DNA of 64,000 bases from Phoronis australis. Its lineage: Eukaryota; Phoronida; Phoronidae. The notes below the pieces were generated by a model. That model searched no databases, was not told the DNA's origin, and saw nothing but the letters and a program-made list of their open reading frames with translations. The stretch is from NCBI GenBank assembly GCA_002633005.1, contig NMRA01000069.1, forward strand, positions 158,203 to 222,202, written 5' to 3'. Every line of letters begins with the position of its first letter. The stretch's first letter is position 1. This document shows positions 1 to 10,300 of the stretch, one piece after another. The position numbers and the translations under genes were made by a program.

Positions 1-2
1 CG

Positions 3-1667
3 GGGAAACAACACATCTGTGTGTTCATAGATGGGACAGCACGATCCTTTCCCACAGCGAAGATTGATGTAGACACTCCATACTCTGTTGGTGAAATCGA
101 GGCGATGTGTGTGCGAACACCGATATACGACCTCATCATAAGGAATGCGGTTGGCCTCAGCAAATATCCTGATCCCAATTGGCAGCCACAAGGCAGTGTC
201 ATGTCCGCAGTCACTACTAGGGCACAGGCTAAAAAGAGAGAAAAACCCATTAAACCTTTGGCGGTAACACCATCCGGAGTGGAAAGTCTGGATATCAGCA
301 AGTTGAAGGAGGAGCAACAACATGATCCTTCCCTGCGTAAGCTCGTGGAACTTGTTGAGAAAGACAGACCTGCAAGAACACGTGGTAGAGGTCAATACTG
401 GTATGAGAAGCAAAAGGGGGTTTTGTACCGAGTGTATGCTGATAACACCAAAGAATTGCGTCAGATAGTTGTCCCTGTCAAATATCGACAACAGGTTATG
501 ACGCTAGCTCACGAGTCAATCGTTGGTGGGCACCTTGGTGTGAAGAAGACTAGTGATAGAATAGCCAGTAGCTTTCATTGGCCAGGAGTTGGTAGTGACA
601 TAAATCGTTTCTGCAGATCATGTGACATCTGCCAGCGAACAACTCCTAAGGACAGGATCTCTAAAGTGCCATTGGGTGAGATGCCACTTATGGAAGAACC
701 GTTCCAGCGTATCACTGTTGATTTGATTGGTCCTGTGTCGCCAATCTCAGACAGAGGCAACCGGTACATTCTCACCATCGTAGATTATGCCACAAGATAC
801 CCAGAGGCAGTCCCTCTACCCAGAATAGAAGCTGAGCGAGTCACAGAAGCACTATTTGAAACCTTCTGTAGAATTGGCTTTCCACGAGAGGTGCTTAGTG
901 ACTGTGGGACACAGTTTACCTCAGAAGTTCTGAAGGAAGTTGCACGGCTAATATCCATGAAGCAACTGTTCACCACTCCGTACAATCCGAAATGCAATGG
1001 ATTGTGTGAGCGTATTAACGGTGTACTGAAGAGTATGCTTAAGAAAATGTGCCAAGAGCGTACACAAGACTGGGACCGGTACTTACCAGCAGTACTGTTT
1101 GCTTACCGAGAGGTACCACAAGTGAGCACAGGTTTTTCGCCATTTGAACTGTTGTGTGGTAGAACCGTGCGAGGGCCCATGCAGGTGCTTGAAGAGTTGT
1201 GGACAGGCAATGAAACACCAGACGTACAGAATACTTATGAGTATGTCCTCGACTTGCGACATCGTCTGGAAGAGACATGTGAACTGGTGCGGGAAAACTT
1301 ACGAAATGCTGGTGAAGCATACAAGCACCTTTATAACAAAAAGACACGAGATCGTCGCTTCAAAGTAGGAGACCAAGTCTTAATATTGTTACCAACTCAC
1401 AGTAACAAGCTGTTACTGCAGTGGAGAGGTCCCTATGAAGTGACCGAGGTACTCAACAAAATGGACTACCGAGAACGGGTTGGTGGAAAGACCGAGACAT
1501 ACCATGCCAACCTGTTGAAACTTTACATATCTCGCGACCAAAGTGGGGCTGCAAGTAAAGATGATGCAGATCAGAATTCTGACATCGCGGCCATAGCTGT
1601 ACTGCAACCTGAAATGGACAATGGAGTTGGTGTTGTCGATGATGAAAATTTACTAGAGCTGGGATGA
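3..1667 (+). CDS. Gypsy pol fragment: protease tail plus integrase
   Basis: The frame is open from the window edge, so base 21 (GTG) is not a real start. The first 65 or so codons look like the end of a retropepsin-type protease and linker. Residues below are numbered from base 21. A zinc-binding H-H-C-C region lies near residues 160-205, ending CRSCDIC. The catalytic core has Asp 234 (in TVDLIG), Asp 294 (in LSDCGTQF) and Glu 330 (in CERINGV), which gives D-x59-D-x35-E, the spacing usual for Gypsy integrases. A GPY/F module follows with WRGPYEV near residue 470. The catalytic triad is intact although the element is not. The stop overlaps the next ORF in an ATGA, and that ORF is in the -1 frame. 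Confidence 0.85.
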   Translation, partial: GKQHICVFIDGTARSFPTAKIDVDTPYSVGEIEAMCVRTPIYDLIIRNAVGLSKYPDPNWQPQGSVMSAVTTRAQAKKREKPIKPLAVTPSGVESLDISKLKEEQQHDPSLRKLVELVEKDRPARTRGRGQYWYEKQKGVLYRVYADNTKELRQIVVPVKYRQQVMTLAHESIVGGHLGVKKTSDRIASSFHWPGVGSDINRFCRSCDICQRTTPKDRISKVPLGEMPLMEEPFQRITVDLIGPVSPISDRGNRYILTIVDYATRYPEAVPLPRIEAERVTEALFETFCRIGFPREVLSDCGTQFTSEVLKEVARLISMKQLFTTPYNPKCNGLCERINGVLKSMLKKMCQERTQDWDRYLPAVLFAYREVPQVSTGFSPFELLCGRTVRGPMQVLEELWTGNETPDVQNTYEYVLDLRHRLEETCELVRENLRNAGEAYKHLYNKKTRDRRFKVGDQVLILLPTHSNKLLLQWRGPYEVTEVLNKMDYRERVGGKTETYHANLLKLYISRDQSGAASKDDADQNSDIAAIAVLQPEMDNGVGVVDDENLLELG

Positions 1668-2990
1668 TAAACAAAAAAGAAATGTACAAAGATGTCAAGA
1701 TATCAGACGAGCTCACTACTAGCCAACAAAGGGAGGTGATAAGTCTGCTAGAAGAGTACTCTGACATCTTTAGTGAAGTACCAGGTACGACCCATCTGGT
1801 TGAGCACAAGATTGAGACTATCAGTGAAGAGCCGGTGAGAGTCAAGCGGTATCCCCTGTCATATGCCACACGGTCGGTTGTGCAGGAGGAAGTTGACAAC
1901 ATGTTAAAGTGTGGAGTCATAGAACCATCCGATGCACCCCACAACTCTCCGGTGGTCTTAGTGAAGAAGAAAAACGGTTCAAATCGATTCTGCATCGATT
2001 TTCGTCGTTTGAACGGCATCACCAAGTTGGACTCGGAACCGATGGGCAATCCTGATGACATCATGGCTAAGATCAGTAAAGACCAGTATTTTACGAAGAT
2101 TGATCTGAGTAAAGGGTACTGGCAAGTCATTGTCGCCGAAGAATTACGACCCAAGACCCCGTTTGTAGTACCAAGTGGTTGCTACAGGTTCGTAAAGATG
2201 CCATTTGGTCTGGTAAATTCAGCAGCGATCTTCAACCGCATGATGAGAAAGATGTTGGCAGGAGCATAAGATACAGAACATTATGTGGATGACATTCTGT
2301 GCCATAATAAGACCTGGACTGAACACCTTGCCACCTTGCGAGACACCTTCCAACGTGTGCGAGAGGCTGGACTAACGATTCGACCCACCAAGTGTTCGGT
2401 TGGGTCTCGTTCCGTCGATTTCGTTGGACATGTGGTCGGTGAGGGGCACCTGGTAATGGATGAAGAAAAGTTAGGACGCATCCGAGATGCACCACGACCC
2501 AGAACGAAGAAACAAGTTCGTTCTTTTCTTGGGTTGGCTGGGTACTACAGGAAGTTCATCCCAAACTTTGCTGAAATCGCCGTCCCGCTTACTGAGCTCA
2601 CGAAGAAGAACCAGCCTAACTCCGTGCAATGGGAAGAAGCTCAGCAGCATGCATTCGACACTCTTCGAGACCTTCTGACGAGAGCACCCATACTGAGATT
2701 ACCTGATTTCAGTAAACCTTTTATTGTTCAGACTAATGCGTGAGATACTGTTATAGGCTGTATTTTGTTGCAGGAGTATGATGATGGCAGGTTCCCAGTA
2801 GCATGTGCTTGTAAGAAATTGTTACCTCGGGAACGGAATAACTTAGTCATAGAGAGTGAATGTTTGGCTATTGTATTTGCCATCAGAAAATTTGCGAAGT
2901 ACTTGTATGGTAAATTAATCACTGGATTTGATTATTCACTCTCCATCTACGCACAATCTCGAAGCATATCTACCTTTTAAACAAACCCAC
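1664..2990 (+). pseudogene. Gypsy reverse transcriptase and RNase H, with in-frame stops
   Basis: One reading frame continues from 1664 and carries RT blocks in order: CIDFRRLNGI, KIDLSKGYWQV, PFGLVNSAAIFNRM, the catalytic YVDD box just after 2280, then the RT thumb with KKQVRSFLGLAGYYRKFIPN. RNase H starts near 2715 with FIVQTNA and continues with ERNNLVIESECLAIVFAIRKF. A TAA at 2267-2269 falls just before YVDD. A TGA at 2741-2743 falls where Gypsy RNase H normally reads Asp-Ala-Ser, and the first Asp is already Asn. Near 2930 coding similarity moves to another frame. The stop codons show that this copy cannot make a full polyprotein. Confidence 0.85.
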
Positions 2991-3053
2991 AGTCAATCGT
3001 CTGACACTGCGGAAAAAAGAAAGTTTGGAATTCGAAGCGTATGTGATACCTCG

Positions 3054-3147
3054 ATGGGCGTACATGAAGTGATATTCCACGAGACATTATTCCGCGTATC
3101 GGTAAGCAGAATAATGTCTCGTGGGATGTCACTTCGTGCACGCCATT
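3054..3147. repeat. Near-perfect hairpin, arms about 38 bp
   Basis: The left arm (about 3055-3094, from GGGCGTACATGAAGTG to CATTATTC) is repeated inverted at about 3109-3146 (GAATAATGTC to GTGCACGCC) with few mismatches, around a loop of about 14 bases. It sits at the 3' border of the Gypsy remnant. It may be a small foldback element or belong to the end of the retroelement. Confidence 0.8.
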
Positions 3148-3272
3148 CTCGGTGCGTTTTGTGTTTTTTAAAGCGGCATTGAATCTGTCTTTTCTGTCAC
3201 AAACAATTATCGATTTAGGCCACCTGCCGTTGCATGATTGGCTTTACTTGGTCCTTACTTAGTTAATACTGG

Positions 3273-3646
3273 TTCCGGGGCACGAAATGAAATCGTTGTA
3301 CTCGAAACGAACTCGAAATTATTATTGGCAAGTTCTCTGCTACTTGCGTGCAAACTCAAGATAAGTGACTGTTATAGAATACATTACAATTTAAGCATAA
3401 GAATTTCTAGTCCAAGTTGGCACTTGGTGACACTTATAGTCGTGTTACGAACTCAAGTAAAAACTTGAAAAATTTCGAGTTCAAACTCGAACATTTAGCC
3501 TTAATGCTGGGTCATATCAACTGCAAACTAGGGCTGAAAAATTATGCACGTAAGCCATCGCTGGAGCATAGAGGAATAGACAGTGATCTTGAGTTCGCAC
3601 AAACATCATTTCGAGTTCAATTTGGAGTAAAAAGATTAAAACCCCG
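3273..3646. repeat. Short ACTCGA-rich inverted-repeat element (divergent copy)
   Basis: Both ends carry repeated ACTCGA/TCGAGT words and are roughly inverted copies of each other. The left side has GTACTCGAAACGAACTCG and GCAAACTCAAGATAAG. The right side has the inverse, ending in AAAAGATTAAAACCCCGG. It matches the better-preserved element at 23492-23890 in both ends and internal order. It is non-coding and probably a MITE. Confidence 0.6.
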
Positions 3647-4024
3647 GAAAGAACTGAGAGTGCCTTACTTTAGACCATCCTATCGTTCAGTAACGCTAGG
3701 ACTTCGCTAAAAAGCAAGACTTCGCGAGGTACATGAGATATTGTTGTTTACTTTAAAGCAGAACACGTGATTTTGGCTGGCGTAGGTCATAGTTTTACTG
3801 AACTCTATCTAGGTTCATAAAATTTCAGGTCACGGTGTGACTTGAAATTTCATGAGCTTAGTCTCACGATATAACAAAGTGCGAGTTCTTTCGAACTCGT
3901 GAAATCCAGTTCGACAGAGGAACAAGATGAGACAAATTCCATAACTTAAGTGGTCTAAACAAAATTGTGACGCAAGGCAGATTGACAAGCGTTTTATATA
4001 CATGTATATAGGAAACATCATTAC

Positions 4025-4379
4025 CAATGAGCGGCACGTGGAATGAGCTGGTTGGCATGTTCTCAGCGATGAGCAACATAAACATGGGGAAGGCGAGCAA
4101 AACTGTCAATCCCATGGTCACCTTTTCGCCTTTTTCTGGCTTCATCCAAAACACCAACAGCGTCAACGACGACAGTATTACGCATGGTATAATGACGTTG
4201 AACGTGTAGAAGAGAGTGCGACGGCGGATGTGGAGTGTACAAGTCACGAACTGATATGGATTAGGGCAGCAACGATATGTTTTGAGTTCTCGGATACATT
4301 TTGTCTCCAGTAGATGCCACTCGCCGTTGCGGAAGAAGGTGTCTAATATGATCCCTTTGTCATACATCAGGATGTCCAC
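4025..4379 (-). CDS. nAChR exon: loop C, TM1, TM2
   Basis: The acceptor TTTCAG ends at 4380 and the donor GTAATG starts at 4024. The exon is 355 nt, phase 0 in and phase 1 out. It encodes VDILMYDKG, then loop C (YRCCPNPY), the RRR pre-TM1 stretch, TM1 ([19 protein letters not shown]), GEK, TM2 and NMPTSS, ending in HVPLI plus the first base of Gly. VPLIG is the usual lead-in to TM3, so at least one more coding exon is expected downstream. None was seen between 3000 and 4020. Open frame beyond 4024 is read-through into the intron. Confidence 0.92.
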
Positions 4380-7300
4380 CTGAAATACAATTTTATAAAA
4401 CTGCAGTCAGTTGCTTGCTCAGAATACATCAAAGTAGTACTGTTGTAAAAAGTGATAAAAAGGACAGTGTGCATGCCGGAGACAAAGACAATTTCTGATT
4501 AAGACAGCATGTCATTACGAAGTTCGTCTCAAGCTGTTTTGAAAAAGGACTGTTTGTTATTGCTCGACACCATGCAGTACCGGTGCGCCAGTTTATTCGC
4601 CGAGCAGGGTCTAATAATAACGAGCCGCCAGCACAATGTAAAGTAAAATATCACTTCTCATTTCTTTAAAGGACTAATGCAGACCAATTTAATTCAGTTT
4701 GTTATATATAACACGGGTTCATAGGCGCTTAAACTACCTTAAGAAGATTCCTCAATATAACTTCTTACAAGTCTATTTAGAATTGCAAACCTGCGTGCTG
4801 TCGTAAGTCCAGGAATGAAGCATAACTTTACAAATTTGATCGTCAAATGGAAAGTACGTGATGTCCATATTACATAAACTTTGAAAACACATCATTGGAG
4901 ACCAATTTATCTGTCCGACGTAATTGACCGTGACGAGTAAATCCATGTATGTTCCAGTCTTCGCGTCTGCGCTGAAAATAGCAAGTGGAGATTTTGGATT
5001 ACAAAGATCGCAGTTTTACAGTCGCAATGACACAAAAATGATGCAACATCGTTCGCCAGAACTTGGGCACTTTTGACAATTCGTCAAAATTGTCTGCTCC
5101 CGCCATAAACGATGCACAACATTATCAACAGTCAACAGTTGTAGATAGAAAAACCAAAAATATGACAGACCAACTAAAAAGCACCTTTGGTAAAAATTAC
5201 CATGGTTTTTTCTGTGCTTAAGACACCGAAAGGCCTCGCGATGTTTCGATGGTAAAAACAGTTTATGTTTCTGTTGATGAAATCAAATAGAGTCTAGTGT
5301 ATGAAAGTAGTCAATAAATCTTTGTTTTGAACAATTTTCCAAGATTATTCTGTACTGAACGATTTTCCAAGGAAAATGGGCGACTTTTTATCTCAGGGCC
5401 AGAGATAAGAAAGTAACCCGTTTTTCATTTGCAGCATAACGTGTCCTTTTTCAACTTTTGGGTTAGATATGATGAGGTTGACACTTTTTATATGGAGTGT
5501 CGATTTTGTACCTCGTCGCGACGGATAAAAAAATGAAACGCAGTTGCACGTGCTGTTGAACCTATGCCTCCTCACAACCAAATGTCAGTGTATTCATCCA
5601 TCCAATGCATCGTTATACTGGGTGTCCCAGAAGTAATGCTAAGGAATGAAAAATTGTAACAAGTGTTCTTGTGGAATTTGCTGAAAACCACGGGATGTAT
5701 TTGTCAGATATTTTGGTAGATTTCGGAAGTTTTGCACGCATTCCAATTTTACAATCGAAATTGCCACGGCAAAAACGGCTTAATTGGTGACTGGAAACCT
5801 TAATTCTGAATAAACGATAATGAATGCTCACGTCGGTTTAACTTGCAAGTATAATGTTTGCTATGCACGTGGGCTATAACCCGTGCATGACATATCCGCC
5901 GAGGTGTCAGAAATTATATCCGTGTCAACAAGGCTGAAGTGCAGATCTCCGGACAACAACGAACATTCTTTGTTCATCAATTATACCACATCAGTACCGC
6001 ACCACTTGTGTAAACCACCCGTGTTTTAGGCTAGCATATCCAAATGTTTAAGGTCAAAGTGCGTATAAGAACTATTCAGCAAAACCTTAAGAACAAATTC
6101 AAAAAGAAATGAATGTCCCGGCAACAATCGTTGAACACTGACGCCAGCGACGTACATGTAACAGACTTTGTTCAAAATTGTCTATTCTTTACATTCGGAA
6201 CAACGAAATGCGTCTATGTTGTCGGGGATGGGCATTTCCATTGAAATTAGAATGGCCATAAGTTTGCTTTAATTGTTTTGGAACATTCATAATCATTGAT
6301 ATCCGTCTATGTTTACAAGTTAAACAATGTTCCTTGCACGTCATCAGGGAAAGAAAAGGGACAAACCTCTTCTAGGAGGCCATAGTCTACAGTTCATGAA
6401 ATTTACTGTATATTTTAAAAATATTTTTGCAAGAATGACGAAAGAAAAATTCAAATACTGTTTCCAAATATCTTCACGGATGTCCATGATCCCAATTATA
6501 GTGCGAACGTAATCAAGTTGGTTTCATAACTTGTAGCACAGCCAAATAACAGCTACAGATTTGCAACGTGCTCGACTTGGAAACCAAGTGCATCCAAAGA
6601 CACGTGTACCATCTGAAAATGAAATGAACAGTGTTTGTTTTTGTGAAATCTGCACAATAAAACTTTCAACAGATAAAATCTCACACAAAATTAGTGTCAC
6701 TAAAAACTGCAGTCTTCCTTGAGTAAACGAAATTATTTAACAATGTTGGAAAAATTGGCGTTCTACCGTTATTGTGCTGCTAAAGTTGTGGAGCGATCTT
6801 TAGCGACGGTTTTCGGCCCCATGAAATATTGCGTCACCTACTGGCCAGTTTCTTTTTTCGCCGATTCTTCAATCAACTGTTCTTCTTTCACGAGGTTGCG
6901 TACACGTCACAACAAATTATTGGAACTGGTTTCACTTCATTGTAAGTTTTTAGAATTTTGATACCGAAAACCGAATTTCAGAAGAAATTCTGTTGCTGCC
7001 AAGCTATCATCATCTCCCGTGAGATGTCGCAAAAATTTAGGAAATGGCGCGTGTGCGTGACACGAGCGTATTGTTTTCGAAACGACGACATACTTTTCAT
7101 TGTACGAAAAGGCAGAGAGTTTCGCAAAAAGTGACGTTTATTGCAATGTTTTTCACTTAAACGGCTTTAACGGCAAGGTGAGTGTCGGTTGACTCCCAGA
7201 ATTTGCATGTACACCGTCCGGTCTTTAGCTCTACGCGTTGATCCAAGTTTCACGGCGAACTACCCTGGCTGTTAGCAATTTCGGGGTCTACCGAAGAAAT

Positions 7301-10300
7301 ACACACAGTGGGACCTAGCTGTATTTTGACGACAGTGGCGACAGTCTTCATACACCTAGCTGGTTGGCTAACATCCAAGTTGATGCACTTTGTCTAACAT
7401 GCACGAAATCTAGCAAGAGAAAAGGTTCTTCCTTAGAGTTGAGCTTGCACGCTAATTCCTTATCTTTGAGATTGCTTGGTCAAATGGGCCTGTTTGACGT
7501 TGTGTCGTTGCTGTGTTTGCGAAGATTGAATTGCGCATGCGTCGCTGTCTGCATATAAACAACTGGAAAAAGACGGAATTGTTATCAAAATGCGTCATCG
7601 CGCTAAGCCTTATTATTGCTATTTTCCTAGGTGCAAATCTTCAGCAGGCGGTCACAAGTTCCCAAATGACGAAGGGTTACTGTAGGCGTGGATATATGCG
7701 GTCAAAAAGGTCAACCAAGAGACAAAAAGTGTGTGGAACTCGAAGCCTCACACCCCGTGTTTGTGCTCTATGCATTTCCATTTAGACACTGCATTATCAC
7801 GTTATTTGGTAAGTTTTTAGCAATTAAGTTTCTATGGACATCGCTCAGTTATGTTTCCTCACCAGTTACCCCGCGGAATAACGGGTATATTCAGTTGAAC
7901 CAAGTGTTTGTCATCCGAAGCTCACCTGGAACCCGGATGGTAGGCTAGCAGCACATATCCACATATTGTCCTGCGTGGGAGTGCTCCCAATTTAAGAGAT
8001 GTATGGGACGTGCCGCTCAGACGTCAAGGGTGACTTTTCACAGCAGCTACTGTACAAAACTATGCTGTGTCCAGTAAAATTCCCTAGATGAGTGAGTTTC
8101 CTTATTTTATAGCGCATCCCATGCCCAGGAGTACCAGCTTATAGTTACTTAATTAACATGAACGAGCAATGAGCTGTTCATTACAGTAAATTCGTAACAT
8201 TGCATTGGAATAAATACTGACACCTAGAATTAATTTTATTTGTTGAGATAAGAAACACATATTAGGTGTCATGAAAAATACACATTCTTAAATCCCTTTT
8301 AGTCTGTTTAACATACTTTAATTCAGATCGGAAATAAGGCTCGGGCACAAAGATAATTAGTTTCTACATATAAACATGAGGATCAAATGTCAAGTAACTT
8401 CTGCCTTACAAAAGGAGTTTTGTCTTGTGTTTTCCTTTATAATTTGCTAATATTTCTCTGACTATTCTGTTACAGGTGACATAAAACGACTGAAACCAGC
8501 CGCTTTACATGTCGACAAAGTGGAAAACAGTCCTTCAGTAATAACCTTAAAAAATCGAACTTCTCAATTCAGAAAGTCAGCACTTCCATTGGGAAAATTA
8601 CAATTGTATTTACCAAATAATGTTGTTTTGTTTGATGTATTTGGTTGTTCAGTTTGCCAGTTTTAAACACATTGATTATTGTTTATTCTCAAATCTTGTG
8701 CCTAGCAGTTTTTTATCCATCTAGCTACGATTGGAAACATATCTTTGCTTGCAAGAGGAATTTGCACAAAACTCAAAACTGTTGAAACACCTTCTTAAGA
8801 AAGCTCTGAAAACAGTTTTACACATAAACAAATAAAATGAAATCAAAGGGAATACTTCGTTCTATAGGTCAACAGCAAAATGACAATTCGCAAGCGTAAT
8901 CTGTAATCACTTTAGCTTTATAAAGAAGCAGCACAACTGCACTGCATGGGGCTTTAAAACTGAAGGAATAGTGTGGTTTGAATAATTAGTGACAAACGTG
9001 CCTGTTGATGAAAAACTTATTCAATCATCAGAATGTAATATTAACGGGCTTTTTACTGACAACAAGAGTATTGATGCAGTCCCTTAATGTCATTTCCGCA
9101 TAATGCGTGCCAAGTTGAAAAGTTTTTACCATTTATTTTCAAGGAAAAGTTAATGTCACTCAGTGAGAAAGAACAGGTATTTGTACCAGATGCTTTTGGT
9201 TTTCATTTCACTGGGATCGAGTTTCAATGGTCTATAGAAGCGCTTGGAAAAAGGTCCAGTTTGGGCACGTGGTTTTCCTTCATGTAACCTCATTAAGCCT
9301 CAATTAACTCCAAAATCAGATCCTTGAAGGTGAACACAACATCATATCACTTAACTCGCTTCGCGCCCAAAATCCAACCCTGAACTAAATCAACGTGTTA
9401 CTAAGTCTTCTTTAGCTTCAGTCCGTCATGTATCTTCCAGGAATGAAGTAAGCCATTGTTGTCCAAACATGACTCATTGCCTTTTAAAGGACATCCTCAC
9501 CAATGAGACTGGCTGGTGTAGCAGTCAGATATAGTCTTCACACACAAACAATCCACTGGCACATTTTCATATGGTAACTTAATAGTGCTATTCATATTTC
9601 TCCAGGGCCACTGGCTAGTACATTGTGCCATGCAACGCTGCTGGTGTGTGGACGACATGTTGCGGCTTGAAGTGTCACTGAACCTGGAACATACATTGAA
9701 GCATGAATAATTAAGTACGTCAGGTTGGGTCAAAAATGTTGCCCTTGTTTTTCAAAAAATATAAGGTAAATGCTTCACAATTTCACACAAAAGAACTTTA
9801 TGAAGGATAAGAATTGCCTCACCATGCTCTTTCCCCCTTACACTATCACCTGTTATTTCCATACATTCAGTTGCACCAAATTGTACAACCTCAACCCCCT
9901 ATGCCAACTTCCCGCTAAGTACCTGTATAAGTAAATCAACAAAACAAGTCGCATACCTTTCTTTAAAAATAGCTGTCCCATTACAAAGGCTGCTTGCATT
10001 CAACTGCTTAAAACCAATTTTTGTTCATTCAGGGACGTTTGCAGAAGCGATGAATGTTTCCTCTGCACGGTACAGGCCCTCAAACCTAAAACCAAAAGTC
10101 AGGTGAAAACAGACATAATATATTTCCATGTCAACGTGCAATATATTTCCGGAGGACACGGATAGGGAGTAAACAAATAGTCTAAAGGTTATTTGTCATG
10201 CACCCTTTGGGCTTGGATTGTAGTCTTAACTCACTAACAAATGTCGAGTTGACAGCCTAAACATTCAGCATTACTGTCACTGATAAACCTGTTAGAAATC

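Larger units (their letters stand above)
1..3050 (+). mobile_element. Gypsy (Ty3) retrotransposon with integrase before reverse transcriptase, decayed
   Basis: The order on the plus strand is end of protease, integrase, reverse transcriptase, RNase H. Ordinary Ty3/Gypsy elements have integrase last. Integrase-first Gypsy elements are known as the Gmr1-like group, first described from deuterostomes. The left end lies outside the window because the integrase frame is open to base 3. No gag or LTR is visible. The copy is dead: integrase and RT are in different frames, two in-frame stops interrupt the RT-RNase H part, and the frame is lost within RNase H near 2930. The right border is approximate; a hairpin follows at 3054. 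Confidence 0.85.

Noticed and set aside
3864-4024. Extension of the receptor frame beyond the donor at 4024
   Set aside because: The protein similarity stops exactly at VPLIG, where a GTAATG donor lies. The rest is intron read-through.
7870-7935. Minus-strand phrase RMTNTWFN, similar to the receptor loop D strand
   Set aside because: It is followed at once by a stop, lies downstream of the loop A exon in gene order, and the true loop D exon was found at 16513-16646.
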